Shown: positions 42,362 through 50,316 of the stretch, piece after piece
Numbering within the stretch: the stretch's first letter is position 1
Layout: each line of letters starts with the position of its first letter
Source of the DNA: Bradyrhizobium sp. CB1015
GTDB taxonomy: Bacteria > Pseudomonadota > Alphaproteobacteria > Rhizobiales > Xanthobacteraceae
DNA length: 64,000 nucleotides
NCBI RefSeq assembly: GCF_025200925.1
Contig: NZ_CP104174.1
Coordinates: forward strand, 7,316,001-7,380,000
Direction: 5' to 3'
The notes under the pieces: model-generated
Told to the model about the DNA's origin: nothing
The model's database searches: none
Seen by the model: only the letters and a program-made list of their open reading frames with translations
Program-made: the position numbers and the translations under genes

Positions 42362-43970
42362 GTGCCAGCCCTTGACACCCGCGCCGTAGCAAGCCTCCTT
42401 CGAAAATATGCGCAGCGCAGCGCCTTGCGCGGCGGCAATCCCTACCGCGCAAAAGCCTACTCTCGGGCCGCAGATAGCCTGGCGGCTCTTGCCGTCCCCC
42501 CGGACGTGCTCATCGCCGAAGACCGTCTTACGGAGATCCCGAGCGTCGGCGAGGCGATCGCCGACATCATCGCCAAGCGTCACAAGACGGGCACTCACCC
42601 GAACCTCGAAAAGCTGCGGAAGGAGATTCCCGCGGGCGTGCTCGAGATGCTCGCTGTACCCGGCCTTCGTCCAGAGAAGGTGCTGCGCCTGTACAAGGAT
42701 CTCGGCATCGGCTCGCTATCGGAGTTGGAGGCCGCCGCCAAAGATGACCGCATCAAGAAGGCTAAAGGACTCGGCGCCGCGCTGCAGACCAAGATCCTGC
42801 AGAACCTCGCGGTCGCCAAAAGCGGAGAAGGCCACCTCCACCTGCACCGCGCCGCCGCGCTGCTCGCTCATGCGAAGGACTCCATCCGCAAGTCCCGGCC
42901 CGAACTTAAGCGTGTGACGATCGCCGGCGATTTCCGCCGCGGCTGCGAACTCGTCGGCGATCTCACGATCGTTGCGGAGGCTGCCAAGCCGGACAAGACA
43001 TCGACGCCATCGGCCGACGGGCTGCGAATCCGAGTATCCGACCGCAAGCACTTCGGCGCCGCCCTTCTCTTCGCCACCGGCTCCGCGGGCCACATCGAGC
43101 AGCTCCAAGCCTTGGCCGCCGAGAAGGGCATGCGGTTAGGCGCCGAAGGCTTGCACAAGGGCCGCTTGCTGGTCGCCGGCGAGGAGGCTGAGATCTACCG
43201 CGCCCTCGGCCTGCCCTTCATGGACCCTGAGCTCCGGGAGGGGCGCGGCGAGATCGAGGCGGCTCTGAAAGGCAAGCTCCCGAAGCTCGTCACGGACCAG
43301 GACCTGCGCGGCATCCTTCACTGCCACACCGATGCCTCCGACGGCACTGAGACGCTGGAGACCATGGCTAAGGCCACGCTCCAGCGGGGCTTCGAGTATT
43401 TCGGCGTGGCGGACCATTCAAAGTCTGCCCACTATGCCGGCGGTCTCTCTGTTGAGGAGATCGCGCAGCAGCACCGGGAAGCCGATCGACTGAACAAGCG
43501 CTTCGGCAAGGACTTCCGGGTCCTCAAGGGTATCGAGTCCGACACCCTGGCGGACGGGTCGCTCGACTATGACGATGACGTTCTCGAGCGCTTCGATTTC
43601 GTGGTCGCCAGCATCCATGGGCGCTTCAAGCTGGATCGCAAGGCGCAGACGCAGCGCCTGCTTCGGGCTATTTCCGACCCTCACACCACCATCATCGGCC
43701 ACATGACGGGGCGGCAACTTCAGCGGCGGCCGGGCTACGAAATCGACGTTGAGAAGGTGCTGCGGGCGTGCGCCAAGCACGACGTTGTGGTCGAGATTAA
43801 CGCCCACCCATGGCGGCTCGACCTGGACTGACGTTGGCACCAGGCGGCCCTCGACTTCGGTTGCATGCTGAGCATCAATCCCGACGCGCACTCGATCCCC
43901 GAACTCGACCACATGCACTGGGGCGTCGAGATGGCCCGCAAGGGCGGTATACCGAGGTATGCGCTCGACA
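42362..43970 (+). pseudogene. polX: PolX-like DNA polymerase/PHP exonuclease, broken by in-frame TGA and truncation
   Basis: Starts at GTG. Residues 1-80 are the 8-kDa/HhH region (LRGGNPYRAKAYSRAADSLA; LTEIPSVGEAIADIIAKRHK), then fingers and palm with AGDFRRGCELVGDLTIVAE where family members have a DxD metal pair: the second Asp is Thr. The PHP domain follows (ILHCHTDASDGTETLETMAK; FGVADHSKSAHYAGG; VEINAHPWRLDLD). An in-frame TGA at 43,829 interrupts it, after which the same frame continues RWHQAALDFGCMLSINPDAH and then joins unrelated sequence near 43,970. PolX-PHP proteins act in base-excision repair. Confidence 0.82.
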
Positions 43971-44776
43971 GCCTGACCGACTTCAAGCTTATCGTTCCGT
44001 TGACAGGACCCATCCTCGGTCTGGTGCCGGGGCACGCCGGCTATACCAAGTCCTCCGTCGAGGGACTTGCCGACAGGATTTGGCGACTCGCATTGCCCAA
44101 CCCGTCCCAGCCTACGATCTCACTCACGGTCGCGGCTCGACGTTTCGGCACCGACGGCACTCCATGGGCGGCGATCTTGGCGGCGATCGCCGCGGGCGAC
44201 GTCTGTGTCTTTCGCGGCCGGGACAAGCGCGGCACGTTGCGGCAAAGCCTCACTGTGGCCGACCTGGATGCGTTCGTTGCGGGCGTTCGGAAGCACCTCT
44301 CCCGACGGACTACGGACAACCTGCCGGACCGGATCGGCGCACCGACTGCCGCCGAGCTGCTCGGGATCAATGAGGCGTTCTTCTATCGATTGATTGCCGG
44401 GCGCCCCGATTTGATTCGGAAGAAGGACGATGGACCCACGCCGTTCTCTCGAAACGAGATCGCCTCCGTCGCAAAGCGCTTTGTGTTCGCCCCCGAGGTG
44501 GCTGTGCGGACCGGCGAACCGAACAAGAGGGTTCGCAATTTGCTCGGGGAATCGGGTGTCGTGCCGGCCATCGCACTGCAGCCGAATCGCGACCTTGGTT
44601 ATGCCCGATCAGAAGTCGAGCCGGTCCTTATCAAGCTGTCCGCAGAGCGAGAGCGGCTGCTCGCCAATCTGCCAGCGAGTTCCGACGATGTTCGAGTCGC
44701 ATTGATCAGGATGGTCATGAGCGGCACCTCGACAGCGGCCGCTGTGAGAAAGGGATCGGGTACGGGGAAGCCTTGA
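43971..44776 (+). pseudogene. C-terminal remnant of a possible TniQ/TnsD-like targeting protein
   Basis: In frame with the PolX remnant, about 265 residues follow: LTDFKLIVPLTGPILGLVPG, LTVAARRFGTDGTPWAAILA, LPDRIGAPTAAELLGINEAF and RNEIASVAKRFVFAPEVAVR. Repeated helix-turn-helix-like units of this kind are found in the C-terminal part of TniQ/TnsD proteins, but the diagnostic N-terminal zinc-binding half is absent, so the call is tentative. Its position 1.5-2.3 kb inside the right transposon-like end fits. Confidence 0.35.
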
Positions 44777-45102
44777 AGTGGATTCGGCGCTGGAAGAGAA
44801 AGGGTTCCTACAAATCCGGCAAGGGCGGCAGCCAAGGTTCGCCGCTGGACAAGTATGAAGACTTCGCTCGAAAGTTACGCGGACAGGACCCGAAACCGAC
44901 GCTTGCGGAGGTAGTGGCGGCGTTCCGGGCCCTAGGTATCGTCTGCGCCGAGAAGACCTACATCGCGTTCCTGAAGCGAGTTGGCCTAACTTACAGAAGC
45001 GTTCGCGGCGAAAGCATCAGGGCGGCTCACAGGCGTAAGGCGGAAGCGGGAATGCCCTGGTCGAACGCGGAGTGTACCAGCAAACGCGGTAAAAAATCCT
45101 GA
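44773..45102 (+). CDS. Transposase-like HTH fragment (IS630-type N-terminus)
   Basis: A 109-residue frame: MKWIRRWKRKGSYKSGKGGS, then KPTLAEVVAAFRALGIVCAE and KTYIAFLKRVGLTYRSVRGE. The RW-G-GG-D-TLAE-FLKR-GLTY pattern is that of the N-terminal HTH part of IS630-type transposases. The preceding residues (RVALIRMVMSGTSTAA) are in the neighbouring frame, so a frameshift near 44,748 separates the two. No catalytic DDE part follows. Confidence 0.45.
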   Translation: MKWIRRWKRKGSYKSGKGGSQGSPLDKYEDFARKLRGQDPKPTLAEVVAAFRALGIVCAEKTYIAFLKRVGLTYRSVRGESIRAAHRRKAEAGMPWSNAECTSKRGKKS

Positions 45103-45335
45103 CCTACTGCTGTTCGTTTAGCGGAAAGCCGATCGATCAGACCGAAGACCGCGTTCAATTTCTTCTCATCCATTATGAAGTTCAAACAGCCGGGGCGTCC
45201 TGCTCTCGTTTGGAGCACCGCCGAGGTTTGGCTGGATGACGGTTGCCGTCGCTCGCGCAAGGTCGTCGAATTTCGCCGCGGAAATCCGGATACGCATTGA
45301 ATCGGTTTCGACATCCTCCCCTTGGCGTGAATCCG

Positions 45336-46082
45336 TCACGAAGTCAGATTCATCTTGGCGTCGAGAGTGGCCTCGAGCCAGTCGAGGTGCCGCCGCAACT
45401 CTTCCGCCCCCTCATGGCCCAGCACCTCGTCCGCCTCGCGCGGCTTCCATTCGGCTCCGAACGCGTTCCCGCCGTAAGCCGTCATCTCGGCCACAAGGAA
45501 ATCGGCGTCCTCGTCAAGCAGGCCGCTCGTCCGCGCCAGCGTGGCCACCTCATCCAGACCGCCGAAAGTCTCCGGACGCCAGCCGTCCCTAAACTTGGCC
45601 GCACCGTAGCGGTTCAACAGTTCGTATAGGCGTGGCGTCCTGCTCTCGATCGCGGCGCCGGCGAAGTTCGGCTCGATCCGGATCCCGACGGCTCTCGCTA
45701 GGTCATCGATCTCGTCGCGGCTGTCCGGATACGGATTGGCGCCGGCGTACCCGACCGTGTACGTCGGCGGGACGTGGCAAGCTGCGTGCCGCAAGCGCAC
45801 CCCCGCGCCCGGGGCGGCCACGATGATGCTGCCATGGATGGCGCCTTCGATGGGGTCGACGTTCGCGAGCATGAACCAGCGGTGAGGCGCGGGTCGGCTG
45901 GCGTTCTGCCGATGCTCGGCCGTGAACGGAACGTGGATTTCGGTGCCTGATGCACGTCGGGCGAAGTCGGCCTGTTCCGGCGTCGTGATCTCGACCCATG
46001 CCGGATAGCCGTGGCTCTCGGTGATCACGTTGAAATTCAACCGCCGGAATTCCTGCAGCCGCGGCAGCACTCTGGTGTCCAT
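45336..46082 (-). CDS. Hypothetical protein at the right transposon end
   Basis: A 248-residue protein, MDTRVLPRLQEFRRLNFNVI, with ESHGYPAWVEITTPEQADFA, WFMLANVDPIEGAIHGSIIV and DWLEATLDAKMNLTS. Good composition and a clear start, but no domain I recognise; mixed alpha/beta. A fragment with the same ESRTPRLFEL segment lies at 45,180-45,300 minus, so part of the gene is duplicated. As the outermost cargo gene it may be a conflict or defence gene. Confidence 0.55.
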   Translation of the reverse strand: MDTRVLPRLQEFRRLNFNVITESHGYPAWVEITTPEQADFARRASGTEIHVPFTAEHRQNASRPAPHRWFMLANVDPIEGAIHGSIIVAAPGAGVRLRHAACHVPPTYTVGYAGANPYPDSRDEIDDLARAVGIRIEPNFAGAAIESRTPRLYELLNRYGAAKFRDGWRPETFGGLDEVATLARTSGLLDEDADFLVAEMTAYGGNAFGAEWKPREADEVLGHEGAEELRRHLDWLEATLDAKMNLTS

Positions 46083-46172
46083 GACCGGCCTCCCTCCGCT
46101 GGGAGGGACCTTACGCGCCAGTCCGGCAAGGCGGAATCCTCAGAGTTAAAAAATCTGGAAAAACAACGAACT

Positions 46173-46305
46173 ACGAAATCGAGTCGTTCTTATCGTCAAA
46201 ATGGGCGGATCGAGTCGTTCTTAAAGCCCAAATCGAGTCGGACCCAAAATGCGCGATCGTGGGAAATCAAAGGCTTGCGCGAGTCGTTCTTATAGTGGAC
46301 CAACA
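46173..46305 (-). repeat. Right transposon-like end with four inverted sites
   Basis: CGAGTCGTTCT-type sites lie near 46,176-46,191, 46,208-46,222, 46,231-46,241 (degenerate) and 46,279-46,292, all inverse to the left-end sites. The terminus ...GTGGACCAACA at 46,305 mirrors the left TGTGCGGACAC. Spacings of 31, 23 and 46 bases suggest one decayed site between the last two. Confidence 0.72.
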
Positions 46306-46428
46306 TCACCTTGCCGGGCCGCGACAAGCACTCCAGTTCCGCTGAAGCGCGCGCAGGAGTTGTCGCGGGTTCGGGCTTGAAGAATGCGGAAAGTGGGTTC
46401 GCAGACGCGGACGACGTCGAGAGGGATC

Positions 46429-47843
46429 GTGTCCCTGAGCGTGGTGTAACTGGCGGTGGGACACCGCGTTCGCCGGCAAGAGCCGGACTGGTCAGCTGGC
46501 GATAGCCGGGAGGCTGACGGTTGGATCATCGCTCAACGGCGCGATGGTTTCCAGGGTCATGTAACGGGCGCGCTGGACGGCCCATTCATCATTCTGTTCG
46601 AGCAGGATCGCGCCGATGAGGCGGACGATAGCGTCCTCATTGGGGAAGATGCCGACGACCTCGGTCCGGCGCTTGATCTCGCCGTTGAGGCGCTCGATCG
46701 GGTTGGTCGAGTGCAGCTTGGTGCGGTGCTGCGGCGGGAACGTCATGTAGGCCAGCACATCGGTCTCGGCCTCGTCGAGGAAGCCGGCGAGCTTGGGTAG
46801 CTTGGGGCGGAGCTGATCGGCGACCTTCCGCCATTGCGCTCGTGCGGCCTCGGCATCGTCCTGGGCAAACGCAGTGGCGATGAAGGCGGAGACGACACGC
46901 CGTCCACTTTTGCCGGCATGGGCCAGCGCGTTGCGCATGAAGTGCACGCGGCAACGCTGCCAACTGGCGTTGAGCACCTTGGCGACGGTCGCCTTGATGC
47001 CCTCGTGGGCGTCGGAGACGACCAGCTTGACGCCGCGCAGGCCGCGGCGGGCGAGCTTGCGCAGGAACGCCGTCCAGAATGTCTCGGCCTCCGAGGGACC
47101 AATGTCCATGCCGAGAACTTCGCGCCGGCCATCGCTGTTGACGCCGACCGCGACGATCACCGCGACCGACACGATGCGCCCCTGCTGGCGCACCTTCACG
47201 TAGGTGGCGTCGATCCACAGATAGGGCCAATCGCCCTCGATCGGGCGAGCGAGGAACGCCTTCACCTTGTCATCGATCTCCGCGCACAGCCGCGAGACCT
47301 GGCTCTTGGAGATGCCGCTCATGCCCATCGCCCGCACCAGATCGTCGACGGAGCGGGTCGAGACGCCCTGCACATAAGCTTCCTGCACCACGGCGGTGAG
47401 CGCCTTCTCGGCCATCCGGCGCGGCTCCAGAAAGCCGGGGAAGTAGGAGCCTTTGCGCAGCTTGGGAATGCGCAGCTCGACCGTGCCGGCGCGGGTCTCC
47501 CAGGTCCGGTCGCGGTAGCCGTTGCGCTGCGCCAGACGCTCGGGGTTCTTCTCGCCGTAGGCGGCCCCGGTCTGGCCTTCCACTTCCAGCTCCATCAGGC
47601 GCTGGGCAGCAAAGCCGATCATCTCGCGCAGCAGATCCGCATCAGGGGTCTTCTCCACGAGCGTGCGGAGGTTCATCATCTCATCGGTCATCGGTGGTTC
47701 CTCGAATCAGGTTGGTGTCAGCAACCCGACCCTACCGGCGAACAGCCGGTGACCACCGCAAAGCCGCCCGCCCGCTACGGCGCCATGGGAGGGCGCGCGT
47801 GCGGACGGCTTTGCTCTACCGAGCTACACCATCACCGGGGACA
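46429..47843 (-). mobile_element. IS256-family insertion sequence, copy 2 (inverted)
   Basis: Nearly identical to copy 1 and in opposite orientation. Ends are GTGTCCCTGAGCGTGGTGTAAC (left) and GGTGATGG...GGGGACAC (right, inverse). It lies about 120 bases outside the right transposon-like end. Flanking 8-mers do not match each other. Confidence 0.88.
46492..47691 (-). CDS. IS256 (Mutator)-family transposase, copy 2
   Basis: A 399-residue transposase, intact, with the same catalytic regions as copy 1 ([26 protein letters not shown]). Only two residue differences separate them, so both could be active and can recombine with each other. Confidence 0.95.
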   Translation of the reverse strand: MTDEMMNLRTLVEKTPDADLLREMIGFAAQRLMELEVEGQTGAAYGEKNPERLAQRNGYRDRTWETRAGTVELRIPKLRKGSYFPGFLEPRRMAEKALTAVVQEAYVQGVSTRSVDDLVRAMGMSGISKSQVSRLCAEIDDKVKAFLARPIEGDWPYLWIDATYVKVRQQGRIVSVAVIVAVGVNSDGRREVLGMDIGPSEAETFWTAFLRKLARRGLRGVKLVVSDAHEGIKATVAKVLNASWQRCRVHFMRNALAHAGKSGRRVVSAFIATAFAQDDAEAARAQWRKVADQLRPKLPKLAGFLDEAETDVLAYMTFPPQHRTKLHSTNPIERLNGEIKRRTEVVGIFPNEDAIVRLIGAILLEQNDEWAVQRARYMTLETIAPLSDDPTVSLPAIAS

Positions 47844-47911
47844 CGACCGCCGCAGGCGAGATGAGTGCGCGGACCGGGGGAATTGATGCAAAGGCTGTAA
47901 CCGCACCCGAA

Positions 47912-47955
47912 CGGATGTAGCCGATGTTACGGCTGCCAGACGAGCGCTACATCCG
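47912..47955. promoter_or_regulatory. 10-bp inverted repeat upstream of the secretion locus
   Basis: CGGATGTAGC at 47912-47921 and GCTACATCCG at 47946-47955 are exact reverse complements with a 24-base spacer, about 100 bases before the first secreted-protein gene. It may be an operator for the LuxR-type regulator at the far end of the locus or a leader hairpin. Function is inferred from position. Confidence 0.45.
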
Positions 47956-48053
47956 AACTGACGGCTGGGCATTCGACCTTCCCGGGACGACATTCTCTCC
48001 GGAGTGCAGAACCCGTCCGATCGCGCGGAGCGATTGCGATGAGGGAGGCTACG

Positions 48054-49466
48054 ATGGATTTTACGCGGATGTCGGATGCAATCCGGCTGCATCACGCCTC
48101 TCATCACCGCGATGGGTACGATGGCGCCGGCGAATTGGGCCCTGGGTCGAGTGTTCCGTTCGTGGCTGACCCGGTCGGAAGTGGCGCCCTTTTCCATCCT
48201 CCCGGCCCGTTTGCTGATCCTGGAGCATACGCCGCGAGCGCGAATACCCATCATAGAGACTCCGACCCCGTTCAATCCGAACATCCCCCATCGGGGAGCG
48301 GGATGGACGGCCACGCCGGCAACCACACTGCAGCGGGCCTGGACGTTTCGTCCACGACGCCTGCTGCCGGCGCATCCTTTCCCGAGAAGGGTATTGCTTC
48401 GGTCGAGAGTGGGGCGAACACGGCAGGGAACGGCGGGGATGGCCATTTTTACGGAGGTATCATTCACGCGTCCCTGTTGATCTACGAACCGATCAACATT
48501 TCGATCAGCGTGGGATACGGCTCGGTCGCCCTGGCCAACCAGTCCAACAATTTGAATGTTGATCAATCCGCTTTTCAAATGGCCGGCATCGGCGGCCCTG
48601 GCGGCAATGACAACATTGCAGCGGGTGGGAGCATCAGTACGTTTTCAGGCTCCGGCGTGATCGCGAGCGGCGACAACAGCGCCGGAAACGGCGGCAGCGG
48701 CCATTTCTCGGGTGCGATCGTGGACGCTCCCGTGGTGATCTATCATCCGATCAATATGGCGTTGGCGAGCTCGGGCGGCACTGCACATGCAAGTCAGTCG
48801 AACACGGTTGACATCGACCAATCGGCCACGCAGATCGCGGGCGTCGGCGGAAGTGGCGGACATGGCAATGTGGCCGCCGGCGGCAGCGTCATCACGCTCG
48901 ACCCCAGTTGGGGATCGAGCGTCTTCGACGTTCAAACGGGCGGAAGCCAGGCCGGCAATGGCGGTGACGGCCTGTTCTACGGGGAACTCGTCCATACCTC
49001 GTTTGTCGTGTACAACCCGATCAACATCGCGATCGCAGGCTATGGCTCCAGCGCTTACGCGGTCCAGATAAATGATGTCTCCATGGATCAATCCGCGGTC
49101 CAGATCGCTGGGATTGGCGGCCACGGCGGCAACGACAACGCCGCAGCGGGCGGCCATGCAAACCTTCTCTCCCATAATCTGTGGGGCGGGTCCGATACGA
49201 TCGCGACCGGTTCGAACAGCGCAGGCAATGGCGGCAACGGCTATTTTGCTGGCAGTCTGATCGACGTCAGCGTCGCGATCTATGCACCCATCAACATAGC
49301 AATCGCGGGTCCACATTCGACGGCCGTGGCCGATCAGGTCAACAACGTGCACATCGACCAGAGTGCGACCCAGATCGCCGGCGTTGGCGAGGACGGCGGC
49401 TACGGCAACCTCGCGCTAGGTGGCGATGCCGCGCATCTCTTGTCGGATCTTCACCTGGTGGCATAG
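48054..49466 (+). CDS. Glycine-rich four-repeat protein, predicted type I secretion substrate
   Basis: A 470-residue protein; ATG 48054 is chosen over 48039 because GGGAGG lies 6 bases before it. After a His/Pro/Gly-rich N-terminus (about 110 residues) come four units of 83-90 residues, each with AGNGGDGHFYG, YxPINIAIA, a spacer with xAxAxQxNxV, DQSAxQIAGxGG and GGxxNxAAGG. The pattern suggests a beta-helix. There is no N-terminal signal peptide, and the protein ends HLLSDLHLVA, an acidic/hydrophobic tail like type I signals. The exporter genes are directly downstream. No canonical RTX calcium nonapeptides are present. Confidence 0.75.
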   Translation: MDFTRMSDAIRLHHASHHRDGYDGAGELGPGSSVPFVADPVGSGALFHPPGPFADPGAYAASANTHHRDSDPVQSEHPPSGSGMDGHAGNHTAAGLDVSSTTPAAGASFPEKGIASVESGANTAGNGGDGHFYGGIIHASLLIYEPINISISVGYGSVALANQSNNLNVDQSAFQMAGIGGPGGNDNIAAGGSISTFSGSGVIASGDNSAGNGGSGHFSGAIVDAPVVIYHPINMALASSGGTAHASQSNTVDIDQSATQIAGVGGSGGHGNVAAGGSVITLDPSWGSSVFDVQTGGSQAGNGGDGLFYGELVHTSFVVYNPINIAIAGYGSSAYAVQINDVSMDQSAVQIAGIGGHGGNDNAAAGGHANLLSHNLWGGSDTIATGSNSAGNGGNGYFAGSLIDVSVAIYAPINIAIAGPHSTAVADQVNNVHIDQSATQIAGVGEDGGYGNLALGGDAAHLLSDLHLVA

Positions 49467-49716
49467 CGAAACGTCGCGTCGCTCGCATGGCTGATCGCAT
49501 CGCGGCACGCGCCGTCGCCGCTCTTCGCATGCAAAGCCCGCGCAGAGGCGCCCTCCCCGACGAAATGTCGTACTTTCGTACGTAGGCCCACCAAGCCGGA
49601 TGGTGTTCGATTTGACATCTATCGCTCTCGCGCATGGGCGGATCAGACTTGCCGTGCGCGTCCGCCTGATCGGGATGGATGTTGCACGACAGCCAACAAA
49701 GCGACGGAGGCCTCAA

Positions 49717-50175
49717 ATGATGCCAAAGGCAATCAACATCTCGGATACGATCAAGGTTAAATCGATCGACACCGGCGGTCAAAGTGACGGAAATGGCGGC
49801 GACGGTACTTTCAAGGGAGCCATCATCAGCAAGCCGACTGTCAACTACGATCCGACCAACAAGGCGGAAGGCGCCGACGTGCACGTGAGCACCGGCGATC
49901 ACGTCAAACAGACGGCGGATTGGGATGCCGGCGGCGCCAACGCCAAGGCCTCGGTGTTCTCCAAGGCTCATGGCGGAGACGCGGAGTCGAACGGCAGCCA
50001 GAAGTCCTACAGCGGCTACGATACCTCCAAGGTCTACGCCAATACGGATGCGACCCAGATCAACAAGCTCGCGGTGGACCAGCACCAGGAAGTTGTCGCC
50101 GGCATCGGCGGCGACGGCGGAGACGGCAACTTCGCATGGGGTGGCGGGGTGACCTTCCATCTCGACACGCTCTGA
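49717..50175 (+). CDS. Single-unit relative of the glycine-rich repeat protein
   Basis: A 152-residue protein starting MMPKAINISDTIKVKSIDTG after CGGAGG. It has one AGNGG-like unit: QSDGNGGDGTFKGAIISKPT, an inserted hydrophilic stretch (ADVHVSTGDHVKQTADWDAG), then VDQHQEVVAGIGGDGGDGNF and AWGGGVTFHLDTL at the end. It lacks a signal peptide and precedes the exporter genes, so it is probably secreted by the same system. It may be a partner, cap or polymer-starting subunit of the larger protein. Confidence 0.7.
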   Translation: MMPKAINISDTIKVKSIDTGGQSDGNGGDGTFKGAIISKPTVNYDPTNKAEGADVHVSTGDHVKQTADWDAGGANAKASVFSKAHGGDAESNGSQKSYSGYDTSKVYANTDATQINKLAVDQHQEVVAGIGGDGGDGNFAWGGGVTFHLDTL

Positions 50176-50316
50176 CCAGCCGCTCGTCCGACTGGCGGGA
50201 CCGGCGGCCGCGGCCGCCGGTCCCGGATTTCACGCCAAAGATCTACCGATGCCGTTGCCGGATTGCGTTGCCCATCAGTCAAGTGCGCCGGCCCCCGATT
50301 TCAGGCGGTGACGATC

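Larger units (their letters stand above)
12390..46305. mobile_element. Putative Tn7/Tn5053-like transposon span defined by repeated inverted ends
   Basis: The left end begins TGTGCGGACAC and the right end, read inward, begins TGTTGGTCCAC; both continue ACTnnnAGAACGACTCG in register. Each end carries several copies of an AGAACGACTCG site spaced by about 22-23 bases. TGT termini with arrays of transposase sites are typical of Tn7, Tn5053/Tn402 and IS21-class elements. Cargo would include the AAA+/protease pair and the stress genes. No TnsA, TnsB/TniA or TnsC/TniB gene was found, only a possible TniQ-like remnant near the right end. The 5-bp flanks (TCATT, TCACC) do not match, so the span is provisional. 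Confidence 0.5.

Noticed and set aside
12390..46305. Matching 5-bp target duplication for the transposon-like element
   Set aside because: Flanks are TCATT and TCACC. Three of five matches is not evidence for a duplication, so none is claimed.
46290..46529. 79-codon minus-strand frame across the IS end and the transposon-like end
   Set aside because: It spans two element boundaries and its coding look in the middle (VRVCEPTFRILQARTRDNSC) may be a remnant of a disrupted gene, but no family could be named and no start is present.
46834..47886. 350-codon frame antisense to the IS256 transposase (also at 15,317-16,405)
   Set aside because: Mirror frame of the transposase in both IS copies; no independent support.
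48054..49466. RTX calcium-binding nonapeptide repeats in the glycine-rich protein
   Set aside because: GG-x-G occurs often, but the GGxGxDxUx register is not repeated in tandem; the unit is about 88 residues long and different in kind.
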